Positions 1 through 6,240 of a DNA stretch of 64,000 nucleotides are shown here, one piece after another; position 1 is the stretch's first letter, and each line of letters opens with the position of its first letter. The stretch is from Taibaiella sp. (GTDB taxonomy: Bacteria; Bacteroidota; Bacteroidia; Chitinophagales; Chitinophagaceae): NCBI GenBank assembly GCA_013815385.1, contig JACDGL010000007.1:1-64000 (forward strand), in the 5' to 3' direction. Position numbers and translations under genes: made by a program. The notes under the pieces are model-generated. The model ran no database searches, was not told the origin of the DNA, and was given only the letters and a program-made list of their open reading frames with translations.

Positions 1-53
1 CAAGAAAGCCCGGCACCACAGTAGCACCCAAGCCCAATCAGGGAACCCCGCAG

Positions 54-91
54 GCAGCAAGCGGTAATCGCTGGCCTGCTGCCCTTTTTTG
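54..91 (+). terminator. Possible rho-independent terminator of an upstream gene
   Basis: A GC-rich imperfect hairpin, with GGCAGCA and AGCG on the left pairing with CGCT and TGCTGCC on the right, is followed directly by six T. It would end a + strand gene lying left of the window. The right arm has a bulge, so the call is moderate. Confidence 0.4.
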
Positions 92-122
92 TTACTTTTT
101 TGGGCAAGCAAAAAAGTAAAGA
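90..122. repeat. Inverted repeat, REP-like
   Basis: The arm GTTACTTTTTTG and the arm CAAAAAAGTAAAGAAC flank a short GGCAAG-type loop, giving a long A/T-rich hairpin directly after the terminator-like stem. From memory, elements of this form recur between genes in many Bacteroidota. Only this copy is seen in the window, so a repeat family is inferred, not shown. Confidence 0.45.
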
Positions 123-167
123 ACAACACGAGCACATAACATAAACACATCACGCCTCTATTGTGAA

Positions 168-448
168 TATCTTTATTTGGAAACCCCTCACCCGCAACCG
201 TATATTGCATTTACCACAAGCTCTTTGAAATATTGCACACGAACAGAATTCGTGAATCCCCTATCAGCTAATCAGCTAATTAAAAAAACTTACCTTTTAT
301 GCACCCAAATGGAAGTAATATTAACCCTAAATGGAAGTAAAACCGCTCATAATTAACCTTTTTCCGCAGTAAATTACCATATTTATAAAACTAATAATAG
401 CCATAGCAAATAGTTACAGCCTGCGCTATCCACAAAAAGGTTAAGAAT
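168..448 (+). repeat. Dispersed intergenic element, copy A
   Basis: About 280 bases that match 39716-40010 in the same orientation and the same block order. Shared blocks include TATCTTTATTTGGAAACCCC, a run of AGCTAAT units, CTTACCTTTTATGCACCC, two ATGGAAGTAA repeats, AGTAAATTACCATATTTATA and GCGCTATCCACAAAAAGGT. Differences are scattered substitutions and small indels, most dense in the AGCTAAT section. No terminal inverted repeats, transposase or target duplication are visible. It lies about 70 bases before a + strand gene. Function unknown. Confidence 0.85.
299..340 (+). other. 13-codon open frame inside repeat copy A
   Basis: ATG at 299 opens a frame MHPNGSNINPKWK ending in TAA at 338-340. 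Copy B holds MHPDGSKMHPKWK with the same length and stop (39861-39902). The ATG follows a conserved CTTACCTTTT, which resembles the -7 box TAnnTTTG and would give a leaderless message. The same bases contain two direct repeats ATGGAAGTAA 22 bases apart, so the frame may be only a by-product of a DNA motif. Translation is not shown. Confidence 0.25.
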
Positions 449-517
449 GCAGCATTTATTTACATTTTCCTATCCGGCAACGGAATTTGCGGAAGTTTGA
501 AACTATAATATTGACAA

Positions 518-847
518 ATGAACGTAGAAGATATACGCATATACGCCCTAAGCAAGCCCGGTGCCGATGAGAGTTTCCCCTTCGGCGAAAGCACGCTGGT
601 ATTTAAGGTGAACTCTAAGATTTTCCTCCTGCTTTCTCTGGAGGCGGAGGTGCCCCAGTTCAATGCCAAGTGCGACCCCGATAAGGCAATAGAGCTGCGC
701 GAAGAATACGAATGCATCATTCCCGGCTACCATATGAATAAAAAACACTGGAATACGGTAATAATGGATGGCACATTAACTACCAGGCAGCTAAAGGAAA
801 TGATAGACCACTCCTACACACTGGTAGCACCTAAACAAAAAAAATAA
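518..847 (+). CDS. MmcQ/YjbR family protein
   Basis: The 109-residue product matches the small YjbR/MmcQ (double-wing, CyaY-like fold) family. It has an N-terminal helix with SKPGADESFPFG, a central strand pair (LVFKVNSKIFLLL), then PGYHMNKKHWNTVIMDG and a C-terminal helix, at full family length. These proteins are often called DNA-binding, but their cellular role is not settled. The gene stands alone downstream of the dispersed repeat, and the next gene starts 34 bases later on the same strand. The ATG lies at the domain start and no better start is seen. Confidence 0.85.
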   Translation: MNVEDIRIYALSKPGADESFPFGESTLVFKVNSKIFLLLSLEAEVPQFNAKCDPDKAIELREEYECIIPGYHMNKKHWNTVIMDGTLTTRQLKEMIDHSYTLVAPKQKK

Positions 848-881
848 TTTCTATTACTTTTACCCGCACATATATTTTACT

Positions 882-1532
882 ATGAAGTTTTTCCCGCTGC
901 TCGCCCTCGCTATCTTAATTGGGTTCCGGTCTTATGCACAAATAGAAACCCCACTTGTTATGTTCCTGGTAGAGCAGGATAGGGTGAGTAAGGAAACAGA
1001 CTCCGGCAAGTACTATGCCTCACCAGTGCATCCGGAGCATAAGATATTTGTGAGCGACGATATGTATTACCGCCTGCTTACCCCAGATGATAACGTGGTT
1101 GCAGAAGGCACCCTGAGCATGAATGGGGACAAATATATGCTGGAAGGTAAATGGACAGAATACTACGACAATGGCAAGACTAAGAACACAGGCTTTTACT
1201 TACATAATAAGTTGGTAGGCTCGTGGCAGCAATACTATCCTGATGGGCGCCTGAGGAGTGTTTGTAACTATGCCCTTATAGAGAACAAAGCCACCTATAC
1301 TTGCAAGGCAGGCAACTATATGGAGTATTTCGAGAACGGGCACTTAAAGACTGCCGGTATGTACAAAGCTGTTATTGATGCCAGTATGAAAGATACCGTA
1401 CAGGTCGAGAATCCCGATACAGGACAGATGACAACCAAGATAACCAGCGGCGATATTCCACATTCCGAAAAATGCGGCCGATGGGAATACTACAACGAGC
1501 AGGGCGAGCTGGTAAAAAAAGAAGATCTGTAA
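882..1532 (+). CDS. Secreted MORN/YwqK-type repeat protein
   Basis: The 216-residue product has an N-terminal signal peptide ending near SYAQ (residue 20), so it is probably exported. It carries four copies of a G-x-W/Y-x-x-Y-Y/F-x-x-G-x-L/K type repeat at about residues 88-107, 112-130, 143-162 and 199-215. This pattern is the YwqK/MORN-like repeat family, sometimes labelled toxin-antitoxin antitoxin. No toxin gene is beside it, and that label should not be taken as a function here. A small lipoprotein gene follows 11 bases downstream, so the two are likely co-transcribed. Confidence 0.75.
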   Translation: MKFFPLLALAILIGFRSYAQIETPLVMFLVEQDRVSKETDSGKYYASPVHPEHKIFVSDDMYYRLLTPDDNVVAEGTLSMNGDKYMLEGKWTEYYDNGKTKNTGFYLHNKLVGSWQQYYPDGRLRSVCNYALIENKATYTCKAGNYMEYFENGHLKTAGMYKAVIDASMKDTVQVENPDTGQMTTKITSGDIPHSEKCGRWEYYNEQGELVKKEDL

Positions 1533-1543
1533 ATTATCCCGCT

Positions 1544-1765
1544 ATGAAACAAGTAAAATATTTCTTCCCGGCATTGTCATTGTTCCTCTTATCCTGTGGC
1601 GATCACCCTAACCAGGGCAGCAATGCAGACAGGTATATTAATATGGACAGCGCCGCCAATGCCGCAGAAATAGCAAAGCACCCTGCCGATACCATAGCAG
1701 CGCCCACCACTCCACTGGCCGATTCTATAAAGAACAAACCGAAAGATACCGTTCTGGGCAGGTAA
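1544..1765 (+). CDS. Small lipoprotein of unknown function
   Basis: The 73-residue product starts at the ATG at 1544, which puts MKQVKYFFPALSLFLLSC at the N-terminus: a short signal peptide with a lipobox (L-L-S-C, Cys at 18). A longer frame from 1472 overlaps the YwqK-like gene and has no signal logic, so it was not used. The mature part is short, Asp/Ala/Pro-rich and probably disordered. It is 11 bases downstream of the secreted repeat protein and may work with it. I recognise no family. Confidence 0.6.
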   Translation: MKQVKYFFPALSLFLLSCGDHPNQGSNADRYINMDSAANAAEIAKHPADTIAAPTTPLADSIKNKPKDTVLGR

Positions 1766-1792
1766 GCTCCGTATCGGCGGCTGGCTATTACG

Positions 1793-1801
1793 TATCTTTG
1801 C
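1793..1801 (+). promoter_or_regulatory. -7 box for rdgB
   Basis: TATCTTTGC is a full match to the Bacteroidota -7 consensus TAnnTTTG. It ends seven bases before the rdgB ATG, so the transcript would have almost no leader. No clear -33 TTG is seen at the expected distance. Confidence 0.6.
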
Positions 1802-1807
1802 AGCCCT

Positions 1808-2392
1808 ATGGAGCAATTGGTAATAGCATCTAACAACAGCGGAAAGATAGCAGAGATACGGTCTATGCTATCACAGCTCCAGTTATTATCCTTACAGGAT
1901 ATAGGCTATACACACGAGTTAGCAGAGCCTTACCACACCTTCGAAGAAAATGCACTGGCAAAGGCCGCAGCCATATCCGCCTTTTCAGGAAAAAATGTTT
2001 TTTCAGACGATAGCGGATTATGTATAAATGCCATGAATGGAGCGCCGGGTGTGGATAGCGCGCACTACTCAGGCAGCAGGAATGATGAGCAGAACCTGCA
2101 AAAAGTGCTGGACGGGTTAACATCACAACCCGATCGTAGCGCCTATTACAAAGCAGTTGTTTGCCTCATATGGGAAGGGGAAACATGGTTTTTTGAAGGT
2201 ATATGCAGGGGCAGTATTGCCACAGAGCAGCAGGGTGACAATGGATTTGGCTACGACCCCATATTTATGCCCGATGGCTATGACCAGACGTTTGGAGAAT
2301 TGCCACTGACAGTAAAAAATAAGATAAGCCATCGCGGTCAGGCAATCAGGAAAATGGTGGCTTTTATAGAAGAAAGGATGGCAATAAAATGA
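1808..2392 (+). CDS. rdgB: Non-canonical purine NTP pyrophosphatase (RdgB/HAM1)
   Basis: The 194-residue product is a full-length RdgB/HAM1/Ham1p-like enzyme, which hydrolyses dITP, ITP and XTP to the monophosphates and keeps deaminated purines out of DNA and RNA. Visible signatures are the N-terminal ASNNSGKIAEI nucleotide-binding motif (residues 7-17), FEENALAKA, the DDSGL metal site near residue 68, and GFGYDPIF in the C-terminal half. Its stop overlaps the start of the next gene (ATGA at 2389-2392), so translation of the two is probably coupled. The promoter just upstream leaves almost no leader. Confidence 0.95.
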   Translation: MEQLVIASNNSGKIAEIRSMLSQLQLLSLQDIGYTHELAEPYHTFEENALAKAAAISAFSGKNVFSDDSGLCINAMNGAPGVDSAHYSGSRNDEQNLQKVLDGLTSQPDRSAYYKAVVCLIWEGETWFFEGICRGSIATEQQGDNGFGYDPIFMPDGYDQTFGELPLTVKNKISHRGQAIRKMVAFIEERMAIK

Positions 2393-3387
2393 AATTTTCG
2401 ATAGGCGATATTGTATTACTAAAGCGCACCGGCGAGGAAGGCCATGTTGCTGCTTACATCAATGATAAAATGGTGGAGATAGATGTGCAGGGGCTGATAT
2501 TCCCCGTGCATCTTGATGATATAGACCATCCTTATCTCAAGTGGTTCACTGAGAAAAAGAAAGTTAAGAAAGCATCCCCGCCTGAGCAGTTACCGGTAGA
2601 AAAAGAAAAGCTGAAGATACCGCGCCTGCCAAAAGGGATCTATCTTTCATTCGTTCCTGTTTTTAAAACAGAAGCTATGGAAGACCTCGTAGATCATTTG
2701 AAGATCTATATGCTCAACGAATTGGCTCAAGGGGTAAAGATGCAGTACGATGTGCGTTATGGCCAGCAAAGTAATTTTACGCACGAGGGTACCATACACG
2801 CATTCGGCCAGATATACCTGCACAATGTAGCATTCGGCGATATGAACGACCAGCCACGGTTTCATTGGCAGGTACAGAGTGCGGCAGATAGCAATATGGC
2901 CATAGAAGAAGGTATTTTGCGCATCAAGCCATCCAGGCTGTTTGAGCATATTACAGATGTACTACAGAAGAACGAACCTACTTTCAGCTATTTATTAATA
3001 GAAGATTTCAAACCGAAACCTGCACCTGAAAAGCTTGCAGCACCTGAACCCTATACAAAGCCGGCAGCTGGGAAAAAACGCAGCGTAGGCTATACCCAGC
3101 CCGCACGCTATGAAGTAGACCTGCATATAGAAAAGCTGGTGGATAATATAAAAGGGCTCACAAACTCTGATATGATCCGTATGCAGTTAGATACCCTGCA
3201 CAGGTTCATTCACCTTGCGATTATGCACCGTCAGGATCGTATGGCAGTTATACACGGCCTTGGCTCGGGAAAGCTGCGCGAAGAGGTACACAAAATACTG
3301 AAGCAAACCCCCGAGGTACATCATTTCGCTAACGAATGGAACGGCCGCTATGGCTTTGGAGCTACGGAGGTGTTCTTTAAATATTAA
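2389..3387 (+). CDS. DUF2027 and Smr domain protein
   Basis: The 332-residue product combines an N-terminal DUF2027 region, including a small beta-barrel-like start (FSIGDIVLLKRTGEEGHV), with a C-terminal Smr (MutS2-related nuclease-type) domain. The Smr part begins around YEVDLHIEKL and includes HGLGSGKLREEV with the HGxGxG motif at residues 289-294. The Smr fold binds branched or looped nucleic acids and can nick them; the exact substrate in this architecture is unknown. The start overlaps the rdgB stop by four bases. Its 3' end overlaps the tail of a convergent lipoprotein gene by four bases. Confidence 0.9.
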   Translation: MKFSIGDIVLLKRTGEEGHVAAYINDKMVEIDVQGLIFPVHLDDIDHPYLKWFTEKKKVKKASPPEQLPVEKEKLKIPRLPKGIYLSFVPVFKTEAMEDLVDHLKIYMLNELAQGVKMQYDVRYGQQSNFTHEGTIHAFGQIYLHNVAFGDMNDQPRFHWQVQSAADSNMAIEEGILRIKPSRLFEHITDVLQKNEPTFSYLLIEDFKPKPAPEKLAAPEPYTKPAAGKKRSVGYTQPARYEVDLHIEKLVDNIKGLTNSDMIRMQLDTLHRFIHLAIMHRQDRMAVIHGLGSGKLREEVHKILKQTPEVHHFANEWNGRYGFGATEVFFKY

Positions 3388-4049
3388 ATTGGCTTGGTTC
3401 CTGCAAAATGCCATCCCCGCAGGTCGCCCTTCGTCTGGAAGTCTACAACTACCCTGCCGGAACGTGGATAATATTGCAGATATTTATTGTAATTATAAAA
3501 CCCGGTGCATGGTTTGCAGTAATAGAGTATAGAACTATCTGTTGTATACTTAAAAATAAGTTTTGCTGTATCTACACCAGGAATACTCATCAATATTTCG
3601 TTATTCCCTACATCTTTTATTTGCAATGTATAGGCATAGAATGTATCATTTATAAACGCGTAATTGTCTGTCTGCGCCTCTCCGGGAAATATACCAGCTA
3701 TTTTATCAGACGTGCCAGATGTAATAAAAGAGCCTGACCTTAATATATCCCCAAAGCCTATATACCAGAAGTATTTTTTATTAGGGGATAATATAGTATC
3801 CAGTGTGTAAGAGGTAATATATTCTCTGAAATCTCTGATAGCGGAACTAAAATTGCTATCGGCAGAGAGCACAAAATGGGTAGGTACTTGCTGGCAGTTT
3901 CGCCAGGTGAAAGTGGTAAAAACAGGAGATGCTCCCAGATTATTAATAGGCGATACTATATCAAGACATAGCGTATCAGAAGGTTTTTTGCACGCTGCAA
4001 ACAAAAGTGTAGTAAGTAGAGCAACAGTAAAGGTGCGAATTACCATCAT
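3384..4049 (-). CDS. Lipoprotein with a possible fibronectin-type fold
   Basis: The 221-residue product has a lipoprotein signal peptide (MMVIRTFTVALLTTLLFAAC, lipid Cys near residue 20), so it is probably anchored in the envelope. The mature part starts with a segment (SPINNLGASPVFTTFTWRNC, then FVLSADSNFSSAIRD) that resembles the FN3-like beta sandwich of SusE/F-like and other Bacteroidota surface lipoproteins. The rest is not recognised. The second ATG (4046) is an equally good start. Its end overlaps the convergent Smr gene by four bases. Confidence 0.65.
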   Translation of the reverse strand: MMVIRTFTVALLTTLLFAACKKPSDTLCLDIVSPINNLGASPVFTTFTWRNCQQVPTHFVLSADSNFSSAIRDFREYITSYTLDTILSPNKKYFWYIGFGDILRSGSFITSGTSDKIAGIFPGEAQTDNYAFINDTFYAYTLQIKDVGNNEILMSIPGVDTAKLIFKYTTDSSILYYCKPCTGFYNYNKYLQYYPRSGRVVVDFQTKGDLRGWHFAGTKPI

Positions 4050-4112
4050 TACAATTTTAGGGAACTAAAAAAACGCTTATAATGAGGACGCTAAGTTTAA
4101 AGAAAAAGTTAG

Positions 4113-4412
4113 TTATTTACTAAACTTTTCCAGTAGCTGTTGCAGCTGTTTTGCCTGCATCACACCAGATTGCCTCCATTTTAACTCACCTTTCCTGAAG
4201 ATCATTAAGGTGGGAACACCCTGTACCTGAAACTCGCTGGATACTTCAGGGTACTTATCAACATCTATTTTTATGATCTTAACATCATCGCCCATGGCTG
4301 TTTTTACCTCGTGCAGCACAGGCGCCATCATCTTGCAAGGGCCGCACCATTCTGCAAAAAAATCAACAAGCACCGGCTTTTCAGATTGTATTGCTTCACG
4401 AAATGTTCCCAT
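4113..4412 (-). CDS. trxA: Thioredoxin
   Basis: The 99-residue product is a complete thioredoxin with the active site WCGPC at residues 22-26, followed by KMMAPVL, the Asp-rich KIIKIDVDKYPE segment, and the cis-Pro loop VQGVPTLMIFRKGE. It is a cytosolic thiol-disulfide reductant. A thioredoxin-reductase-like flavoprotein lies two genes upstream on the same strand, with one small conserved gene between, suggesting a redox cluster. Confidence 0.95.
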   Translation of the reverse strand: MGTFREAIQSEKPVLVDFFAEWCGPCKMMAPVLHEVKTAMGDDVKIIKIDVDKYPEVSSEFQVQGVPTLMIFRKGELKWRQSGVMQAKQLQQLLEKFSK

Positions 4413-4452
4413 AAAACCACTTTAATCTATTAATCCAAAAAGCATACCATAC

Positions 4453-4752
4453 TTATCTCTTCACTATACGCAACGCTTCCAGCATTTCATTTGCCACATC
4501 GTCAGTATATATGCCCGCGCCATTTACCAATACGCCCTTTATATTATATCTGGGAGACGAGATGGCATACACGGTAGCCTCGTCATCCGGATCGCTCATT
4601 CCTTCAAACCGGTAAACCTTATCGATCACAAATTCATCATGCATCAGCTTATAGCTATCGTCATGGTTACCCAGATACGACTGTTTCAGGTTGAAGTCCA
4701 CAGTATACCCTTCTTTTCTAAGCTTATTCAGTATTTCAGATAATGTATCCAT
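4453..4752 (-). CDS. Conserved small protein, often labelled phosphoribosylpyrophosphate synthetase
   Basis: The product from ATG 4752 is 99 residues: MDTLSEILNKLRKEGYTVDF, then a mixed alpha/beta segment and a C-terminal helix with EMLEALRIVKR. In Bacteroidota such proteins are commonly labelled phosphoribosylpyrophosphate synthetase, but it is far too short to be that enzyme and has no PRPP-binding loop, so the name should not be trusted. An upstream in-frame ATG at 4788 would overlap the stop of the preceding flavoprotein and adds a hydrophobic stub, so I prefer 4752. It sits between a TrxR-like gene and trxA. Confidence 0.7.
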   Translation of the reverse strand: MDTLSEILNKLRKEGYTVDFNLKQSYLGNHDDSYKLMHDEFVIDKVYRFEGMSDPDDEATVYAISSPRYNIKGVLVNGAGIYTDDVANEMLEALRIVKR

Positions 4753-4787
4753 AAGTATGTTCAGAGGTAAAGTTATATACAATATCA

Positions 4788-5705
4788 CTATGCATATTCA
4801 AGATTATCTGTTTTTAGCAGATCGTTGTGTATCGCTACTGCCGCTTTAGCGCCCTCTGCTGCTGCCACTATTACAAAGTGTATATCAAAAGCAGCATCAC
4901 CCGCTACGTACAGTCCCGGTATGCTGGTGCGTTGCTGCCTGTTGGTAATTGCCGCGCCTTTGTTAGTGCAGTTGCATCCCAGTTGTTTCAGCAGGTCATC
5001 ATTTACAATATGCCCATGCTCTACAAACATTGATGCCAGCGGTACCAGTTCACCATTTTCCAATACTACCCCGAGTAGCTTTTTGTTTTCTATTGCCAGT
5101 TCTTTCACTTTTTGTGCCACTACTTTTATTCCTAACGCCTTAAGGTGCGCTTTCTGGTTTGGTTTCAGATATTGCCTGCCATCTGTAAACAAGATTACGT
5201 CCCCACTTAGGTGTTGCAGCGCCTGCGCCATGCCGTAGCCATTGTAATCTCGCGCATACAGGCCTATGGGTTGCTTATGGCATTCCCATCCATCACAAAA
5301 GGGACAATGGTACACACCACAACCCCACAATTCCTTCATCCCGGGGATGTCTGGTATTTTATCAGTTACCCCGGTTGCCATCAGCAAGCGGCGGCAAAGG
5401 TGCTTATTACCCTGGTTATCTATCACCTCAAAGCCATGGGTAGCCAGCATACGCGCTTTTATGGCCCGGGCTTGCAGAATGGGTATTTTATAACTATTCA
5501 ATTCTTTATGCGCCATAGCTATATAATCGGTGGGCAGCACCCCATCCCTTGTCAGGTAGTTATGCATGCCTTGCGAGCGCAGGTTACGTTGCTTCCCCTC
5601 ATCTATGATAAGTACGCTGCGCCGGCTGCGGGCCAGTACTATAGCCGCATTGCACCCTGCTGGGCCACCCCCTATTATTATTACATCGTGTATATCCTGT
5701 TTCAT
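4788..5705 (-). CDS. Thioredoxin-reductase-like FAD/NAD(P) oxidoreductase
   Basis: From ATG 5705 the product is 305 residues. It has an N-terminal FAD-binding Rossmann motif (GGGPAG, residues 12-17), a redox Cys pair C-P-F-C at 134-137 within YHCPFCDG, and a C-terminal FAD motif YVAGDAAF. It belongs to the TrxR-like flavoproteins of the CPFC/CPYC type rather than classical TrxB (CATC). The physiological disulfide substrate is unknown; the thioredoxin gene downstream is an obvious candidate partner. The longer frame to 5738 would run into the terminator hairpin of the upstream gene, which supports the shorter start. Confidence 0.85.
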   Translation of the reverse strand: MKQDIHDVIIIGGGPAGCNAAIVLARSRRSVLIIDEGKQRNLRSQGMHNYLTRDGVLPTDYIAMAHKELNSYKIPILQARAIKARMLATHGFEVIDNQGNKHLCRRLLMATGVTDKIPDIPGMKELWGCGVYHCPFCDGWECHKQPIGLYARDYNGYGMAQALQHLSGDVILFTDGRQYLKPNQKAHLKALGIKVVAQKVKELAIENKKLLGVVLENGELVPLASMFVEHGHIVNDDLLKQLGCNCTNKGAAITNRQQRTSIPGLYVAGDAAFDIHFVIVAAAEGAKAAVAIHNDLLKTDNLEYA

Positions 5706-5734
5706 GAGCATATATATTTTACAAATAGCATACC

Positions 5735-5765
5735 GCAAAAAAAAGCCTTCCTTTTCAGGAAGGCT
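5735..5765 (-). terminator. Rho-independent terminator of the repetitive secreted protein gene
   Basis: A perfect 9-base-pair stem (5744-5752 with 5757-5765, arm AGCCTTCCT, loop TTTC) is followed on the minus strand by a run of T (the A-run at 5737-5744). It lies just after the stop of the gene at 5787-6146 and before the start of the TrxR-like gene. Confidence 0.75.
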
Positions 5766-5786
5766 ATAGTAGGATATCTGTAGTTA

Positions 5787-6146
5787 TTAATTGGTAGTAG
5801 TAGTAGTGGTGGTTTTCACCTTAGGCATTTTATTCTCCTTATAGCGCATATCGGGTGTGCCGTCTTTTTTCATGTGCGTTGTAGTGGTGGTAGTGGTACT
5901 GCTTGCGTTGATTGCAGGCCTTTTATTCTCTTTATAGCGCATGTCAGTAGTACCATCTTTTTTCATATGGCTGGTGGTAGTGGTGGTAGTGCTGTTTGTA
6001 TGGGTTACCGGTGCTGGAGGAGCCGAATTAACAGTACTCGTGTTCCTGGTAGTAGTTTGCTTATGCACAGTTGTTTTTGCAACCTGTGCGAAACCAGCGG
6101 TGCTGATCACCATTACAGATAAAACGGCAAGTAAGATCTTTTTCAT
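5787..6146 (-). CDS. Secreted low-complexity protein with two KKDGT-DMRYKENK repeats
   Basis: The 119-residue product has a clear signal peptide (MKKILLAVLSVMVISTAGFA, cut before Q). The rest is Thr-rich low complexity holding two copies of a unit made of a poly-Thr stretch, then HMKKDGT(T/P)DMRYKENK. The KKDGTPDMRYKENK motif occurs, as I recall, in many small exported Bacteroidota proteins of unknown function. No enzyme or binding fold is evident. It is monocistronic, with its own terminator just downstream. Confidence 0.7.
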   Translation of the reverse strand: MKKILLAVLSVMVISTAGFAQVAKTTVHKQTTTRNTSTVNSAPPAPVTHTNSTTTTTTSHMKKDGTTDMRYKENKRPAINASSTTTTTTTHMKKDGTPDMRYKENKMPKVKTTTTTTTN

Positions 6147-6240
6147 TTTTTTTTATTTTCCACCAAAATAATAGACTCTGCCTGAATATCAAAATATCCG
6201 GGGTTGTTTTATTTGGGTAGAATATCTATTTTTAAAGAAT

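Larger units (their letters stand above)
1..517. other. Intergenic start of window: possible gene end, hairpins, dispersed repeat
   Basis: No complete gene is seen in this stretch. The first bases could hold the 3' end of a + strand gene: one frame stops at 65-67, and another stays open to 117-119 but runs through a hairpin into an inverted repeat. I cannot decide which, if either, is real. A terminator-like hairpin (about 54-91), an inverted repeat (90-122) and one copy of a dispersed element (168-448) follow, then about 70 bases before the YjbR-like gene. Confidence 0.6.

Noticed and set aside
168-448. Insertion sequence or miniature transposon as the origin of the repeat
   Set aside because: No terminal inverted repeats or target duplications could be seen at either copy, so it is listed only as a repeat of unknown origin.
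882-1765. Toxin-antitoxin module suggested by the YwqK-type repeat
   Set aside because: The protein is exported and the neighbour is a lipoprotein; no toxin-like gene is present.
4453-4752. Phosphoribosylpyrophosphate synthetase
   Set aside because: The 99-residue product lacks the PRPP-binding loop and is about a third of the enzyme's length, so only the conserved-protein label is kept.
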